A DNA stretch of 6,617 bases, taken from contig CAAGLP010000175.1 of NCBI GenBank assembly GCA_900770805.1, forward strand, positions 1-6,617, in the 5' to 3' direction. This stretch comes from an uncultured Paraprevotella sp. (GTDB lineage: Bacteria > Bacteroidota > Bacteroidia > Bacteroidales > Bacteroidaceae). The position numbers and the translations under genes were made by a program. Positions 5,548 through 6,617 of the stretch are shown here, piece by piece. The notes beneath the pieces were generated by a model, which saw only the letters and a program-made list of their open reading frames with translations, ran no database searches and was not told where the DNA came from. Position 1 is the stretch's first letter; every line of letters starts with the position of its first letter.

Positions 5548-6617
5548 ATGAAGCACCTGACAATACTGCTTGGCACTTTGATGCTCACGCTTTCTTCCGT
5601 GGTCATGGCCCAGGAAGATGATATGTACTTCACCCCCAAGAAGGAGAAGAAGGCAAATGCTTCCAAGTCAGAAAAGACCACCCGTGTGATAGAGGTTGTG
5701 TACGAATCGGATGAGCCGGAACACACCTCTGCAACCCGTGTTGTGGCAACTGCTCCTACATCCGACATGCGCGATGTGGACGAATACAACAGACGTGGCA
5801 AACGTTATTCTTCCGTATCGGCCGACACACTCCTTGCCGAAGAAGTGGTGGAGGTTGCCGACACACGTCAGGCTCAGACCTACGAACTCTCGGCACAGAG
5901 TCTCTATGATTTGGGATATAGCGAGGGTTACAACCAGGGATTTGCCGATGGCGACGACATGGATTTCTACTATGGTCTTCGTCTGGCACGTTTCCATGGT
6001 CGTCATTTCTATGATCCATGGTATTGGAACCGCGTATCCTATGTCTACGACCCATGGCATTGGGACCCCTGGTATTGGGATCCCTGGTATCGTCCCTATT
6101 ATTATGGCGGATGGTATTCTGTAGGTTGGGGTGTAGGCTATTGGGGTAGCTACTGGAATCCTTATTGGCCCGGTTATTATGCACACTATCCCCACCATCA
6201 TCATTACTGGGGACCTGTTGGCCACCACGGACATGGCCCACGCTTGTCCACGGCTCGCAACCACGATTATGGCCGTGCACGTATCGTAGATCGTACCAAC
6301 CGTGTTGGCGACAGAGGACGCTATGATGGACGTACCGGCAGAAGCAATGCCACAACAAACCGCTCCACAGGCCGAGTTAATGACCGCTCTTCACGTTTCA
6401 ACGATCGTGCCATAGACCGTTATAATCGTGTCACAGATCGCTCTGCCAACCGCTCTACTGGTAGGGTTACAGACCGTTCTGCCAACCGTACTACAGATCG
6501 TTCGGTAAATCGCACAACGGAACGTACCACAAACCGTACCACGGATCGTACCACGAACCGTTCTGCCAATCGTAGTGTAGAACGCTCTTCCAGCCGTAAT
6601 ACCGACCGTTCCTCCAC
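5548..6617 (+). CDS. Secreted low-complexity protein with DPW and Arg-rich repeats, 3' end missing
   Basis: The frame is open from ATG 5548 to the window edge (356 codons plus two bases, no stop), so the C-terminus is missing. Residues 1-21 form a signal peptide (MKHLTILLG...SSVVMA) with a likely cut before QEDD. The mature protein begins with an acidic, polar segment (about 22-115, including DVDEYNRRG). It continues with a Gly/Tyr motif GYSEGYNQGFADG (123-135), a Trp/Tyr-rich block (154-212) with DPWYW-type units, a His cluster HYPHHHHYWGPVGHHGHGP (213-231), and a tail from 232 with 32 Arg, no Lys and about 14 acidic residues. From Arg294 to Arg354 an Arg occurs at every fourth position. I do not recognise a named family; similar Tyr/Trp-rich secreted proteins occur in Bacteroides and Prevotella. 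It is probably periplasmic or surface-located and largely disordered. Lack of a lipobox Cys argues against a lipoprotein. The start is supported by the signal peptide and the promoter 40 bases upstream. Confidence 0.88.
   Translation, partial: MKHLTILLGTLMLTLSSVVMAQEDDMYFTPKKEKKANASKSEKTTRVIEVVYESDEPEHTSATRVVATAPTSDMRDVDEYNRRGKRYSSVSADTLLAEEVVEVADTRQAQTYELSAQSLYDLGYSEGYNQGFADGDDMDFYYGLRLARFHGRHFYDPWYWNRVSYVYDPWHWDPWYWDPWYRPYYYGGWYSVGWGVGYWGSYWNPYWPGYYAHYPHHHHYWGPVGHHGHGPRLSTARNHDYGRARIVDRTNRVGDRGRYDGRTGRSNATTNRSTGRVNDRSSRFNDRAIDRYNRVTDRSANRSTGRVTDRSANRTTDRSVNRTTERTTNRTTDRTTNRSANRSVERSSSRNTDRSS
6049..6093 (+). repeat. Tandem 15-base repeats encoding DPW(H/Y)W
   Basis: Three tandem copies of a 15-base unit encode DPWHW, DPWYW and DPWYR (residues 168-182 of the secreted protein). 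A separate upstream copy, DPWYW, lies at residues 156-160 (6013-6027). The copies differ mostly at third codon positions, suggesting an old duplication kept by selection on the protein. Confidence 0.75.
6427..6617 (+). repeat. Degenerate 12/24-base repeat encoding Arg at every fourth residue
   Basis: Sixteen consecutive four-residue units of the form (S/T/V)-(A/T/V)-(D/N/E)-R run from Arg294 to Arg354, and the array continues to the window edge. The residue before Arg mostly alternates between acidic (D/E) and Asn, giving an eight-residue, 24-base super-unit such as TTDRTTNR. VTDRSANR occurs identically at residues 295-302 (6430-6453) and 307-314 (6466-6489) with synonymous differences. Less regular copies with a phase shift extend back to about residue 272. 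The true end of the array is outside the window. Confidence 0.85.

Noticed and set aside
5668..6358. Two overlapping minus-strand frames of about 200 codons and a 142-codon + frame at 5696-6124
   Set aside because: All overlap the secreted-protein gene in other frames and have compositions set by its Trp/Tyr/Asp codons; none has independent support.
6420..6617. Minus-strand open frame with ERSV/VRS-type repeats opposite the Arg-rich tail
   Set aside because: It is the antisense shadow of the 12-base repeat. A period divisible by three keeps all frames free of stops, and the + frame has the signal peptide and promoter.
1..6617. CRISPR array, tRNA, rRNA, insertion sequence, phage or toxin-antitoxin genes
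   Set aside because: I scanned both strands and found no regularly spaced direct repeats, clover-leaf candidate, transposase motif or small paired genes. The only tandem repeats are in-frame coding repeats.

Overview
The window reads as a chromosomal segment from a member of the Bacteroidales (Bacteroides/Prevotella-like). The evidence is the eukaryotic-type (GH13_8-like) glycogen branching enzyme, the lack of Shine-Dalgarno sequences before the starts, one good match to the Bacteroidetes promoter (TAnnTTTG with a -33 element), and proteins typical of that order. All six genes lie on the + strand. No RNA genes, insertion sequences, CRISPR arrays or phage genes were found.

Layout: (1) 1-638 is the 3' end of glgB, glycogen branching enzyme. 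(2) 639-771 is a non-coding gap holding a long two-part hairpin at 663-719. (3) 772-1989 encodes a five-helix membrane protein of unknown function. (4) 2016-3215 encodes a PLP-dependent class I/II aminotransferase. (5) 3242-4477 encodes an FtsX/LolC/E-type ABC transporter permease. (6) 4550-5461 is prmA, ribosomal protein L11 methyltransferase. (7) 5548-6617 is the start of a secreted low-complexity protein that runs off the right edge.

The 26-base gaps on both sides of the aminotransferase suggest that genes 772-1989, 2016-3215 and 3242-4477 are co-transcribed. prmA, after a 72-base gap, may be read through or have its own weak promoter. The last gene has its own recognisable promoter, sitting inside an inverted repeat, so it is probably a separate unit. 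The products do not form an obvious pathway: glycogen synthesis, amino acid metabolism, envelope transport and ribosome modification look like ordinary core genes side by side.

The unusual item is the last gene. After a signal peptide and an acidic segment, it has a YNxGFxxG-like motif, a Trp/Tyr-rich block with DPW-type pentapeptides, a His cluster, and a lysine-free tail with an arginine at every fourth position for at least 16 units. I see no convincing undescribed multi-gene system here. This protein and the glgB-downstream hairpin are the best candidates for follow-up.
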